Origin: an uncultured Clostridia bacterium
GTDB taxonomy: Bacteria; Bacillota; Clostridia; Oscillospirales; Acutalibacteraceae
Direction of reading: 5' to 3'
Length of the DNA: 40,991 nucleotides
Assembly: GCA_937892525.1 (NCBI GenBank)
Contig: CALAEV010000051.1
Location: 1-40,991, forward strand
Below, one piece after another: positions 6,932-15,123 of this stretch (positions are counted from its first letter, which is position 1; every line of letters starts with the position of its first letter). Made by a program: the position numbers and the translations under genes. The notes under the pieces are model-generated. The model saw only the letters and a list, made by a program, of their open reading frames with translations, was not told the DNA's origin and searched no databases.

Positions 6932-7948
6932 ATGGCAAGATATGCGATTTATGGTGCGGGCTCATTAGGTACTGTACTTGGTGCGTTTATTACAAAAAAT
7001 GGTGGCGAAGTTGACCTTATCAACAGAAATAAGGCTCACGTTGAGGCACTTAACACAAAGGGTGCTAAAATTATTGGTACAGTTGATATGTTAGTACCTG
7101 TTAAGGCAATTACACCTGACCAGATGGAAGGCAAATATGATGTTATTGTTCTTCTTACAAAACAGTTGTTCAACAAAGAAGTTGTAACAATGCTTAAAGA
7201 TTACATTACAGAAAATGGTGTTATTGTTACTTTACAAAATGGTATTCCTGAACCAGGAATTGCTGAAATTGTTGGTACAGAACACACAATGGGTTGCGCA
7301 GTTGAATGGGGTGCAGCGTTAGTTAAGCCAGGTGTATGCGAGCTTACAAGTGACAAAGACAGTCTTTCATTCCACATGGGCAAAATGGACGGCATTACTG
7401 ATGAGCAGTTCAATATGGTTAAAGAATTACTTGAAATGATGTGTCCTGTTCACGAAGAAGAAAACCTTATGGGTGCTCGTTGGTCAAAACTTTTAATCAA
7501 CTCTACATTCTCAGGTCTTGGCACAGTTGTTGGTGGTGTTTTCGGTGATGTTACTGAAGACAAGGCAGGTCAGAAGGTTGCAATCCGTTGTATGAAAGAA
7601 ATTATTGACGTTGGTCATGCTTCAGGTGTTGAATTTGCACCTGTTCAGGGCAAAAACATTGTTGGTCTTTTCTATTGGAAAGGTGCATTAAAGCGTGCAT
7701 TTGGTTGTTTCTTACTCCCTATCGCATTAAAGAAACACAGAGATATTGAGCCATCAATGTTACAGGACCTTAAAAAAGGTAAACCTTGCGAGGTTAACGC
7801 AATCAACGGTGTTGTTTGTGATTTTGGTAAGAAATACGGTGTGGCTACACCAATCAACGACAGAATTGTTGAGATTATAAAGAAAATCCAAAATGGTGAA
7901 TTAACTGCATCAAAAGAAAACTTCAAGTTGTTTGATGACATTTTATAA
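6932..7948 (+). CDS. 2-dehydropantoate 2-reductase family oxidoreductase (ApbA/PanE)
   Basis: 338 residues, AGAGAGG upstream of the ATG. The N-terminal Rossmann fold carries AIYGAGSLGTVLGAF (residues 5-19, GxGxxG type), and the ketopantoate reductase core continues with LLTKQ and VTLQNGIPEPG; the C-terminal helical ApbA_C domain includes the catalytic-type Lys region ARWSKLLINSTFS and PCEVNAINGVV. The family reduces 2-dehydropantoate to pantoate with NADPH in coenzyme A synthesis, though many members act on other 2-keto acids. No other pantothenate gene is near, so the substrate is uncertain. Monocistronic between its own promoter and terminator. Confidence 0.85.
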   Translation: MARYAIYGAGSLGTVLGAFITKNGGEVDLINRNKAHVEALNTKGAKIIGTVDMLVPVKAITPDQMEGKYDVIVLLTKQLFNKEVVTMLKDYITENGVIVTLQNGIPEPGIAEIVGTEHTMGCAVEWGAALVKPGVCELTSDKDSLSFHMGKMDGITDEQFNMVKELLEMMCPVHEEENLMGARWSKLLINSTFSGLGTVVGGVFGDVTEDKAGQKVAIRCMKEIIDVGHASGVEFAPVQGKNIVGLFYWKGALKRAFGCFLLPIALKKHRDIEPSMLQDLKKGKPCEVNAINGVVCDFGKKYGVATPINDRIVEIIKKIQNGELTASKENFKLFDDIL

Positions 7949-7967
7949 TTGATATAATCAAATTTTA

Positions 7968-7996
7968 AGGGACGCTTATTGCGTCCCTATTTTTTT
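7968..7996 (+). terminator. Intrinsic terminator
   Basis: Stem AGGGACGC/GCGTCCCT with a TTATT loop and a run of seven T residues. Confidence 0.9.
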
Positions 7997-8102
7997 GGAA
8001 ATTAGAGTTTGTGCAACAGTACAAAATTTACATTGATATTTTTACTAATCCCACAAAAAACAAGTGCATTTAGTTAATTTTTAACAAAATTTACTTTTCT
8101 TC

Positions 8103-8131
8103 TTGATTTTTTACCAAAAAAAGTATATAAT
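8103..8131 (+). promoter_or_regulatory. Promoter for the PHP phosphoesterase operon
   Basis: TTGATT, 17-nt spacer, TATAAT, about 60 nt before the TTG start. Confidence 0.65.
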
Positions 8132-8190
8132 GGTGTTATATATTGAGGGGAATATACGCATTTTCACCTATAGTTTTGGAGGTATTCATT

Positions 8191-9063
8191 TTGAGCGGAG
8201 ATTTACATTGTCACACAAGGTTATCTGATGGTACATTAGGTATTGAGGACCTTATCAATTTTGCAAAGAAAAAAGGTCTTGAAACTATTGCGATTACAGA
8301 CCACGATTGTCTTGCAGGTACAGTCAGAGGTAAGATTATTGGTGCACGTCATGGTATTCAGGTTATTCCTGGTGTTGAGCTTTCAGCAACTGATGAAAAA
8401 AACGAAAAAAATGTTCATATTCTTTGCTATTTGCCTGACTCACCTGATATGCTTGAAGGCCTTTGCAAAAGAAACTCACTTGCTCGTAAAAAAGCAGGTC
8501 ATTTTATGATGCTCCAAACTGCCAAACGTTTCCCTATTACTACAGAGTTTATTATGAAATGTGCAACAGGTTCAACAAACCTTTACAAAAAGCACATTAT
8601 GCAGGCTCTTATTGAGTGTGGTTATGCTGATTCATTCAATGGCGACCTTTACAAAGAACTTTTTACAAAAGAAAGTGAAAACAACATTCTTGTTGTTCCT
8701 AAATATGAAAATGTTAAAGATGTAATTGATGCTATTCATACTGCCGGTGGTATTGCAGTGCTTGCTCACCCTGTTAAGAGTGGTTGTATGGATATACTCA
8801 ATGATTACATTGAATATGGTATTGATGGTATTGAAGTAATCCACCCAACTGCTGATGAAAATTCAGTTGAAGAGCTTAAAAAGTTTGCAACAAAGAACAA
8901 GCTCTTAATGACAGGTGGTAGTGACTTCCACGGTCTTTATAATGAATATAAAGTGTCTTTAGGCGATTACAGTACTCCTGATGATTGTCTTCACGCTCTT
9001 CTCACATATAAATCAAAGCAGAAAAGATTACAGAAAAAATTAGCACAGCAGTCAGCTGAATAA
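8191..9063 (+). CDS. PHP-domain phosphoesterase (YciV/RNase AM-like)
   Basis: 290 residues from a TTG start at 8191 with GGAGGT 7 nt upstream; the longer frame from 8143 begins before this strong site and adds no conserved sequence. The PHP metal-binding motifs are in order: DLHCHTRLSDG at residues 4-14, ITDHD, PGVELS, VHILCY, LAHP and GGSDFHG. These trinuclear-metal enzymes hydrolyse phosphoesters; relatives remove 5' nucleotides from short RNAs or dephosphorylate 3',5'-bisphosphonucleosides. The length fits the YciV group. Next gene starts 34 bases downstream and probably shares the transcript. Confidence 0.85.
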   Translation: MSGDLHCHTRLSDGTLGIEDLINFAKKKGLETIAITDHDCLAGTVRGKIIGARHGIQVIPGVELSATDEKNEKNVHILCYLPDSPDMLEGLCKRNSLARKKAGHFMMLQTAKRFPITTEFIMKCATGSTNLYKKHIMQALIECGYADSFNGDLYKELFTKESENNILVVPKYENVKDVIDAIHTAGGIAVLAHPVKSGCMDILNDYIEYGIDGIEVIHPTADENSVEELKKFATKNKLLMTGGSDFHGLYNEYKVSLGDYSTPDDCLHALLTYKSKQKRLQKKLAQQSAE

Positions 9064-9097
9064 AATTTTGTATATAATATGGTAAGGAGGTTTAACA

Positions 9098-9670
9098 ATG
9101 CTTTTTGACGATAGCGATATTAAAATCTTTAATGATAACGGAGAACAGGCTGAATCTAATGACGAAGTTTCAGTTATTGCAGAAATGCAGAAGCACAGAA
9201 CAAATGGTAATATATTAAGAGCAAAGCAATTGGGTAAACACCTTGCTGAAATCTTTATTGACGAGCCTCACCTTCTTTCAGACCTTGAGGGTGAAGTTGG
9301 CGAAATTAAGCGTGATAATGCTGACGATATGTATCAGATGAAAGTGTTGCTTATATTCACTGCTGAATATTGCATAAATCATCTTTTGCCTGCAACGGTA
9401 CTATCAAACACAGCAATTAACGCTATGTATGATACAATCAGCAAAAAAGCAGCCCAGTTTTATGACAGACTTGATGACGCTGCTGAATACAGCTTCTATT
9501 ACCTTGCAGTAAGAAAGGCTATTGATATTTCAAAGAATATTGGCATTTCATTCGCAATGCTTTGTGGTGAAAAAGAAGATGCTTATTATACCAATTTAGG
9601 TCAGCGCCTTTTTGAGGTTGCAGAACATGAAATTGATAAAATCATTGATAGCTTTGGATTTGAGAAATAA
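9098..9670 (+). CDS. Conserved-looking acidic helical protein of unknown function
   Basis: 190 residues, with AAGGAGG upstream of the ATG. Acidic N-terminus (LFDDSDIKIFND), then predicted helices through the whole length; no signal peptide, clear membrane segment or known motif. Codon use and the strong ribosome-binding site match neighbouring genes, so it is very likely a real gene. It follows the PHP phosphoesterase with no terminator between them and is closed by one, which suggests a two-gene operon; a TATAAT at 9073-9078 lacks a clear -35 partner. Function not recognised. Confidence 0.75.
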   Translation: MLFDDSDIKIFNDNGEQAESNDEVSVIAEMQKHRTNGNILRAKQLGKHLAEIFIDEPHLLSDLEGEVGEIKRDNADDMYQMKVLLIFTAEYCINHLLPATVLSNTAINAMYDTISKKAAQFYDRLDDAAEYSFYYLAVRKAIDISKNIGISFAMLCGEKEDAYYTNLGQRLFEVAEHEIDKIIDSFGFEK

Positions 9671-9689
9671 AAATATGGTATAAAAAAAG

Positions 9690-9725
9690 CAGTTGTAAGA
9701 GTCAATTCTTACAACTGTTATTTTT
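9690..9725 (+). terminator. Intrinsic terminator
   Basis: Stem CAGTTGTAAGA/TCTTACAACTG with a 6-nt loop, then TTATTTTT. Confidence 0.85.
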
Positions 9726-9784
9726 ATGTCTGTTTGGATAATTCATAATAAATTAACTTGTTGTTCTAATGTCATATTTTTCTC

Positions 9785-10309
9785 CTATTCAGATGTGTAT
9801 CCTAATTCGACCATTATATTAACCATCTTTTCATAATTATCATCATAGCAAAATCCATAAATAACAGTATTGTCGATTTGCATAAGCCAAAAATGTTTAT
9901 TATCAACATTGTATGTGTGAATATAATAATGCTGATTGGCTTCTTCAAATTCTATGTCATTGGTTATATCTCTTTCATCAAGTATAATTTGGTTGAGTTC
10001 GACCATTATAGCATGAGCACGATTATAGTTTTCCATTTCAAAAAATTCGATTCTAAAGTCATCAGTACGATATCCGGCAACAGAAATAAATCCTAGTTTT
10101 GGATAATCCTCAACATACTCATCGGTAAAACTGTTTGGGGTAAACCCATATTTTTCTAAAGTCGTACAAATTTGTTGACTAGTAGCCGGAGTTTTAGGTT
10201 CGCCCATGTTGTTGATTGCTAATGGTACTGCAATCAATAAAGCAATAAGTAGAATTAATAATATAACACCTTTAATAGTGAATTTTTCACCTAAATTTTG
10301 TCTTTCCAA
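9785..10309 (-). CDS. Small membrane-anchored protein of unknown function
   Basis: 174 residues from a TTG start supported by GAGGTG 5 nt upstream; that site overlaps the TGA of the preceding gene, so translation is probably coupled. One N-terminal membrane helix at residues 14-32 (VILLILLIALLIAVPLAI) leaves a 140-residue acidic domain outside the cell. The outer domain has alternating strands and helices (YHIHTYNVDN-like region, QQICTTLEKYGF), with no family recognised. Probably a signal-anchored lipoprotein-like or sensor protein, but nothing proves it. Confidence 0.65.
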   Translation of the reverse strand: MERQNLGEKFTIKGVILLILLIALLIAVPLAINNMGEPKTPATSQQICTTLEKYGFTPNSFTDEYVEDYPKLGFISVAGYRTDDFRIEFFEMENYNRAHAIMVELNQIILDERDITNDIEFEEANQHYYIHTYNVDNKHFWLMQIDNTVIYGFCYDDNYEKMVNIMVELGYTSE

Positions 10310-10313
10310 AATA

Positions 10314-10841
10314 TCACCTCATACGCTGTCTTAACTTAATTATTCTTGGACGATTATACCTTTGTACTATTACAAAAACAAAGTCAACTAACGACGCTAT
10401 AACAGATGTTATAAAAAACACCGGAAAAGCCCCGAAAGGAATGGCAAACAAAAGCGGTATAAAACTTAAAACCATTATTATTTCATGAACAACTTCTGCT
10501 CCGCACATATTCTTTTCTATTTGTTCAAGTGTATTTTTCTCAGTATCAAATGCTTCAGGATAATATGTAGGTATATGCTCTTTCCATTTCTTGACTTTTA
10601 GAAATTTATATAACTTCTTCTCAAAAGGTTTTTGGTTAAACCACTTTGATTCAGGATTTGTTTTCACAAATTTATCACAAAAAAGTCCAACAAGCAATCT
10701 CATTACAAAATGGTAAAGAAAAGTAAAGAAAGTAACCCCTAACGAATAAACTAAAACGCTTTCAGTAAATTTGTATAAAACTATACTTGTTATTGTAATT
10801 ACAGCAAAAACAGTTGTTAATCTATGCATTACCTTTCTCAT
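10314..10841 (-). CDS. Membrane protein resembling the CrtO-like acyltransferase family
   Basis: 175 residues from the ATG at 10841 with GAGGTG close upstream. Four hydrophobic segments, with a loop carrying KPFEKKLYKFLKVKKWKE and HIPTYYPEAFD and a C-terminal VQRYNRPRIIKLRQR. The pattern (short kinase-free membrane protein, KLGVxxWK-like loop, QRYNRPR tail) is that of the family named after glycosyl-4,4'-diaponeurosporenoate acyltransferase CrtO. No carotenoid genes are near, so a carotenoid role is unlikely and the family name may mislead. The next gene starts 4 bases after its stop. Confidence 0.5.
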   Translation of the reverse strand: MRKVMHRLTTVFAVITITSIVLYKFTESVLVYSLGVTFFTFLYHFVMRLLVGLFCDKFVKTNPESKWFNQKPFEKKLYKFLKVKKWKEHIPTYYPEAFDTEKNTLEQIEKNMCGAEVVHEIIMVLSFIPLLFAIPFGAFPVFFITSVIASLVDFVFVIVQRYNRPRIIKLRQRMR

Positions 10842-10868
10842 TCGCTCACCTCTAAATATAAAAATTTG

Positions 10869-10889
10869 GGCGGGCACTTAAGACCCGCC
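10869..10889 (-). terminator. GGCGGG hairpin after nfo
   Basis: GGCGGG/CCCGCC stem with a 9-nt loop centred on CTTAAG, followed on the minus strand by AAATTTTTA. It sits between nfo and the CrtO-like gene and may act as a partial terminator, or be a dispersed palindromic repeat. Confidence 0.5.
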
Positions 10890-10902
10890 ACTACAAAAAT
10901 TA

Positions 10903-11733
10903 TCACTTATAGAGAGATTTTAACAATGCAATTTCGCGGGCGTAACCGTCGAGTTCATTGGGAGTTTCAAGGAAGAATGGCAAATCGCGAAGTGCAGGAT
11001 GGTTTATAATTCTCTCAAATGCCTCTGCACCAATTGAGCCCTCGCCTATTTTTTCATGACGGTCTTTATGGCTTGCAAAAGGATTTTTACTATCGTTAAT
11101 ATGGATTGCTTTAAGTCGGTCAAGACCAATAATCTTATCAAACTGTGTAAGCACTCCGTCAAGGTCATTTACAATATCGTATCCACCATCGTAAATATGA
11201 CAAGTATCAAGGCAAACCCCCATTTTGTCTTCCAACTCTACTCTGTCGATAATTTCGCGAAGTTCTTCAAACTTGCCACCAACTTCGCTACCCTTACCTG
11301 CCATTGTTTCAAGCAATACCGTTGTAGTCTGGTCTTTCCACATAATTGAATTAAGAAGTTCTGAAATCAATTCAATACCTTTTTCTGTGCCCTGACCAAC
11401 ATGGCTACCAGGATGGAAGTTATACATATTATTTGGCACAAACTCCATACGCTTCAAGTCGTCAAGCATTGTGTTATACGCAAATTCACGAACATACTCT
11501 TTTTCTGCACAGGCATTAAGAGTATATGGTGCATGGGCAAGAATTTTTGCAAATCCTTTTTCTGCCATTAAATCGTTTAGTTTTTGTGCATCGGCTGGGT
11601 CAATTTCTTTTGCACTGCCCCCTCTTGGATTTCGTGTAAAGAACTGAAATGTATTGGCATCAATTGACAATGCCTCAACACCCATATTATAAAACCCTTT
11701 TGATGATGACAAATGACATCCTATATTTAACAT
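10903..11733 (-). CDS. nfo: Endonuclease IV (deoxyribonuclease IV, AP endonuclease)
   Basis: 276 residues, AGGGGAA before the ATG. Cleaves the phosphodiester 5' of abasic sites during base excision repair. The trinuclear zinc ligands line up with E. coli Nfo at nearly the same spacing: His67 (LAHAPY), His107 (FHPGS), Glu142 (LLETMAGKG), Asp176 and His179 (CLDTCH), His211 (HINDSKN), Asp224 and His226 (KDRH), Glu257 (ETP). Length is as usual for the family. The start lies only 12 bases after the stop of the cohesin/BIG2 gene, so the two may share a transcript, which is an unexpected pairing. Confidence 0.97.
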   Translation of the reverse strand: MLNIGCHLSSSKGFYNMGVEALSIDANTFQFFTRNPRGGSAKEIDPADAQKLNDLMAEKGFAKILAHAPYTLNACAEKEYVREFAYNTMLDDLKRMEFVPNNMYNFHPGSHVGQGTEKGIELISELLNSIMWKDQTTTVLLETMAGKGSEVGGKFEELREIIDRVELEDKMGVCLDTCHIYDGGYDIVNDLDGVLTQFDKIIGLDRLKAIHINDSKNPFASHKDRHEKIGEGSIGAEAFERIINHPALRDLPFFLETPNELDGYAREIALLKSLYK

Positions 11734-11745
11734 AATATTCCCCTA

Positions 11746-13047
11746 TTATTCTTGTGTTTCGTTATCTTTCTTTTTAAGTTTTCCCTTGTAATAGCCTGAA
11801 GTTACAAGATATGTTACTGCTGATGCAATTGCGCCAACAATAACTGATGCCATAATCACAACTACGTAGTGATAAAGCTTTGTTACTTTATTATTTTCAT
11901 CATTGATTTCTGCCCATACAAGCTTAAAGAAATTATCTTTTTTATTAGGCTCTGTTACAGGCTCAGTAGTTGTAGGCAAGGTTGTTGATTCTGTTGTACT
12001 TTCAGTAGTTGACTCTGTTGTACTTTCGTCTGTTGACGATTCTTCAGTTGAGCTTTCTGTTGCCTTTTCTGTAACTGTGATTTTGTAAGTAACAGTCCAA
12101 CCATTCTGTTTTGCAGTAATTGTTGTTGTTCCGAGTGCCACACCTGTTACAACACCTTTCGAAGATACTGTTGCAATACTTGTATCTGCAGAAGTCCAGG
12201 TTGTTGAGAAACTATCGGTTGCATCTGACGGTACTTTTACCACTTTAAGACTTAACGTTGAGCCTTGAGCCACAGTTTTTGAAGCATTACCACTAAGTGT
12301 AATGCCTGTTTGCGCTACTTTTACTGTTACTTTACAGGTTGCAGTTTTGTTACCTGCTTTTGCAGTAATTGTTGCTGTACCACCACCTACTGCAGTGATT
12401 GTACCGTTACTTGAAACCTTTGCCACATATTTATCACTTGTATAATAAGTAACTGTTTTATTTGTTGCGTTACTTGGTGTAACTGTTGCAGTAAGGCTTG
12501 CAGTTTCACCTTTTTTAAGAGTTACACTTGTTTTATTAAGTGAAATGCCTGTAACAGGGGTATTCACCGTAATTTTGCCATTAGATACTACTGGAGATAA
12601 GCGCACAGGTGGAGTACCTACGCCACAATGGTCACCTGCTGAACCTGATGGTGAAATTGTAAGGCTAGCAGTGCCTGAATCTGCTAAAATTTTAAATTTA
12701 AGTGTTGCAAATGTACCACTTTTTTTAGCACTATCATCGCCCATTGTCATACCGGTACATTTTACACTTGAACTACTAACAGATTTTACTGTGCAAGTTG
12801 CAAACATACCACCACTTGAACCACTCACATACTGAAGCTTTGAACTATCAAAATTCACATTAAGTATTGCAGAGGTTACACCGATACTACTTGAAACCTT
12901 GACTGTTACTGTAACTGTATCACCTTTCTGACCACTTGCACTTGTAACTGAATAGTTTACATTTGCAGCGCTTGCAGGGATAACAAACATTGAAACAAGT
13001 ATTATAAAGGCAGATATAATTGCCATAATTTTAGATAATCTTCTCAT
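11746..13047 (-). CDS. Surface protein: cohesin-like domain, two BIG2 domains, Ser/Thr linker, C-terminal anchor
   Basis: 433 residues from MRRLSKIM at 13047; an upstream in-frame ATG at 13086 would add residues that spoil the signal peptide. Signal peptide residues 1-28 ending ASA. Residues 30-165 look like a cohesin fold (VNYSVTSASGQKGDTVTVTV, ILNVNFDSSKLQY, FATLKFKILADSGTASL). Two Ig-like BIG2 domains follow at about 171-250 and 253-335, each opening TGISLNK or TGITLSG and holding ATVTPSNAT- or GTATITAK-type strands. A linker rich in TTEST repeats (about 338-373), one membrane helix near 397-420 (VVVIMASVIVGAIASAVTYL) and a basic tail complete it. No LPxTG is seen. It probably displays a dockerin-binding or adhesive module on the cell wall. 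Confidence 0.85.
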   Translation of the reverse strand: MRRLSKIMAIISAFIILVSMFVIPASAANVNYSVTSASGQKGDTVTVTVKVSSSIGVTSAILNVNFDSSKLQYVSGSSGGMFATCTVKSVSSSSVKCTGMTMGDDSAKKSGTFATLKFKILADSGTASLTISPSGSAGDHCGVGTPPVRLSPVVSNGKITVNTPVTGISLNKTSVTLKKGETASLTATVTPSNATNKTVTYYTSDKYVAKVSSNGTITAVGGGTATITAKAGNKTATCKVTVKVAQTGITLSGNASKTVAQGSTLSLKVVKVPSDATDSFSTTWTSADTSIATVSSKGVVTGVALGTTTITAKQNGWTVTYKITVTEKATESSTEESSTDESTTESTTESTTESTTLPTTTEPVTEPNKKDNFFKLVWAEINDENNKVTKLYHYVVVIMASVIVGAIASAVTYLVTSGYYKGKLKKKDNETQE

Positions 13048-13077
13048 ATCAATCACCCAAATAAATAGTATATAAAT

Positions 13078-13106
13078 ATAATACAATAATTAGTATTAAA
13101 AGTCAA
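13078..13106 (-). promoter_or_regulatory. Promoter for the cohesin/BIG2 gene
   Basis: On the minus strand TTGACT, 17-nt spacer, TATTAT; start codon about 30 nt downstream of the -10 box. Confidence 0.7.
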
Positions 13107-13130
13107 TTAAGGTGTGGTGGAAATAAATAG

Positions 13131-13154
13131 AAAAAGCAGGGTTTCCCCTGCTTT
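13131..13154 (-). terminator. Intrinsic terminator after mgtE
   Basis: AAAGCAGGG/CCCTGCTTT stem with a 4-nt loop; on the minus strand it is followed by T residues. Lies just after the mgtE stop codon. Confidence 0.85.
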
Positions 13155-13159
13155 CTAAC

Positions 13160-14500
13160 TTATAAATTAAGAACCGAACTTGCGATTGCAAAATAGATTA
13201 AAAGTGTTACTGCGTCAACAATTGTTGAAATAAATGGACTTGACATTACAGCTGGGTCAAATCCGATTTTCTTTGCGATTACCGGAAGTATTGAGCCAAC
13301 AACCTTTGCAAAAACAACTGCTGCAATCATTGTAATACTTACAACAAGTGATATCTTCCAACCAACATCATTAAAAATCATCAATTTTGCGAAGTTCACT
13401 ATTGCCAATGCAATACCACAGACAAGCGCAATCGAAAATTCCTTGAACACCACCTTGAATGTATCTCTAAATTCAATTTCGCCCAAAGATATACCACGAA
13501 TAATTGTTGAAGATGACTGATTACCACAGTTACCACATGTACCTGTAAGCATAGGGATAAATGCAGTCAACACCACGCAAGAGGTCAACGCACCTTCAAA
13601 ATAAGTAATAATTTTTTCAGTAAACGTTGCTGAAACCATTAAAAGCATAAGCCAAGGAATACGCTTTTTGAAGTTTTCAAAAACGCCCATTTTAAGATAT
13701 GGCTTATCGGTAGGTGTAATACCAGCCATCAATTCCATATCTTCTGTAATTTCTTCCTGCAAAACGTCGATAGCATCATCGACTGTAATAATACCAACAA
13801 GACGATTTTCACGGTCAACTACAGGAAGAACAACAAGGTCATACTTTTGGAAAAGGTCTGCTACAACTTCCTTGTCCTCGTGAGTGTTTACAGAAATAAC
13901 ATTATCTTCCATAATTTCACGGATTGTTGCAGTTTCATCAGCTAAAAGCAAATCTTTAACTGTTACATAACCTTTAAGTTTACGCTTACTATCAGTTACA
14001 TAACAAGTGTATATTGTTTCTTTATCAACACCTGTTCTACGGATTCGTGTAAACGCATCAGCAACTGTCAATGAGCGTTTTAAGTCAACATACTCGATGG
14101 TCATAAGACTACCGGCAGAATCTTCAGGATAACGAAGAATTTCGTTGATTGATTTTCTGGTATCAGGGTCAGTATGGCGAAGAATACGCTTAACAAGTGT
14201 TGCAGGCATTTCTTCAATAAGGTCAACTGCATCATCCACATATAATTCGTCAAGAACTTCACGAAGCTCAGTATCACTGAATGCACGAATGAGCATTTCC
14301 TGATATTCAGGTTCCATATTAACAAAAACTTCAGCAGCCAACTCTTTAGGTAAAAGTCTATAAATGAGTGTAAGGTCGCGTTCTTCAAGCTCCATGAAAA
14401 GTTCAGCGATATCCTGTTCATTCATTTCTGTAAGAATCTCTTTTAACTCCTGCCATTTTTTGTTACGCAAGAGTTCGGTTAAAAGTTCAAAGGTTTCCAT
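13160..14500 (-). CDS. mgtE: Magnesium transporter MgtE
   Basis: 446 residues, AAGGAG 10 nt before the ATG. Mg2+-gated Mg2+ channel of the cytoplasmic membrane. An N-terminal superhelical domain (residues 1-125, with LPKELAAEVFVNMEPEYQ) is followed by a CBS pair (about 130-255; SAGSLMTIEYVDL, VLPVVDRENRLVGIITVDD) and five membrane helices (280-446). The pore motif region GTCGNCGNQSSSTIIRG and the C-terminal FDPAVMSSPFISTIVDA are typical of the family. Expression is very probably controlled by the upstream M-box riboswitch. Terminator directly after. Confidence 0.97.
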   Translation of the reverse strand: METFELLTELLRNKKWQELKEILTEMNEQDIAELFMELEERDLTLIYRLLPKELAAEVFVNMEPEYQEMLIRAFSDTELREVLDELYVDDAVDLIEEMPATLVKRILRHTDPDTRKSINEILRYPEDSAGSLMTIEYVDLKRSLTVADAFTRIRRTGVDKETIYTCYVTDSKRKLKGYVTVKDLLLADETATIREIMEDNVISVNTHEDKEVVADLFQKYDLVVLPVVDRENRLVGIITVDDAIDVLQEEITEDMELMAGITPTDKPYLKMGVFENFKKRIPWLMLLMVSATFTEKIITYFEGALTSCVVLTAFIPMLTGTCGNCGNQSSSTIIRGISLGEIEFRDTFKVVFKEFSIALVCGIALAIVNFAKLMIFNDVGWKISLVVSITMIAAVVFAKVVGSILPVIAKKIGFDPAVMSSPFISTIVDAVTLLIYFAIASSVLNL

Positions 14501-14550
14501 TTTTCACAACTCCTTACTTCAGGGTAATTTTTGTGAAACTCGGCGAGTAA

Positions 14551-14619
14551 TTACAAATTGCAGACACAGTCTGCCATAATACTCGGAGGTTCCATATTTG
14601 TACTTCGGTATGTGTCCAC
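14551..14619 (-). CDS. Candidate leader peptide of mgtE (22 codons)
   Basis: GTG start with AAGGAG 8 nt upstream, reading MDTYRSTNMEPPSIMADCVC and ending Asn-Leu-stop. A second frame shares the same ribosome-binding site: a TTG at 14621 opens 35 codons whose TAA at 14514-14516 overlaps the mgtE ribosome-binding site. Both lie between the riboswitch terminator and mgtE, where an orphan AAGGAG is otherwise unexplained. The Glu-Pro-Pro run recalls Mg2+-sensing leader peptides such as E. coli MgtL, but this is inference. Confidence 0.35.
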   Translation of the reverse strand: MDTYRSTNMEPPSIMADCVCNL

Positions 14620-14658
14620 AATTTTCACTCCTTTTCTTGAAAGCACTAATGAAACAAA

Positions 14659-14699
14659 TAAAAAAGACCACATTTTAGCCTAAACGCAAAAATGCAGTC
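14659..14699 (-). terminator. Regulated terminator of the mgtE leader
   Basis: On the minus strand GACTGCATTTT pairs with AAAATGTGGTC (two G-U pairs), followed by seven T residues. It lies just downstream of the M-box, where Mg2+ binding would be expected to let it form and stop transcription before mgtE. Confidence 0.8.
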
Positions 14700-14710
14700 A
14701 AGAATACTAC

Positions 14711-14862
14711 ACGAATTCGTTCAAGCTTTAGCTTCGCAGGGCGATGAAATTACATTAAATCATACCTTGTTTTTCGATATGACTTGCTGACCTGCTAATA
14801 GTGTCTCCACCATTTCGCGGCAGTAATCCGTATCCCTGTGGTAGCCTTACCTACCGAATAGG
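14711..14862 (-). promoter_or_regulatory. M-box (ykoK) magnesium riboswitch
   Basis: Conserved M-box segments occur in order on the minus strand: GGTAGGTAAGGCTACC, GGGATACGGATTACTGCC, AGACACTATTAGCAGGTCAG, ATCGAAAAACAAGGTATG and GAAGCTAAAGCTTGAACGA. The closing stem ATTCG/CGAAT is present. M-boxes sense Mg2+ and control mgtE or mgtA genes; here a terminator and mgtE follow, which is the classic arrangement. The gap 14501-15123 between mgtE and the transporter gene holds this leader and two divergent promoters. Confidence 0.92.
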
Positions 14863-14876
14863 TTTATTACCTATTT

Positions 14877-14905
14877 ATTATCACTCTTAAACGCTTATTT
14901 GTCAA
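14877..14905 (-). promoter_or_regulatory. Promoter of the mgtE leader
   Basis: TTGACA, 17-nt spacer, GATAAT on the minus strand, directly ahead of the M-box. Confidence 0.8.
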
Positions 14906-15056
14906 TAGAAAATTGAATAAAAAGTCTGCTTTTTTTCTTATATTTTTACGTTTTTTACCATTTGACAAGTTGCACAGTTATATTTTACCCAATTTGGTGA
15001 ATTTTAACGAAAATAGTTTTTTTGTGTTCATTTTTTGTTAAAATTTATTTTTTCGA

Positions 15057-15085
15057 TTGAAACAAGGGAGAAAATTTGCTAAAAT
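15057..15085 (+). promoter_or_regulatory. Promoter of the tailed GPH transporter
   Basis: TTGAAA, 17-nt spacer, TAAAAT, 38 nt before the start codon. Confidence 0.7.
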
Positions 15086-15123
15086 AAGCAGGTATGTAAA
15101 ACATTATATAAGGAGTGCATAAT

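Noticed and set aside
10314..10841. Carotenoid (staphyloxanthin-type) biosynthesis gene
   Set aside because: Similarity is limited to short motifs and no other carotenoid gene is near; kept only as a family resemblance.
14940..15000. Additional plus-strand promoter at the TTGACA near 14965
   Set aside because: No acceptable -10 box at 16-18 nt; the TTGAAA/TAAAAT pair at 15057-15085 explains the gene better.
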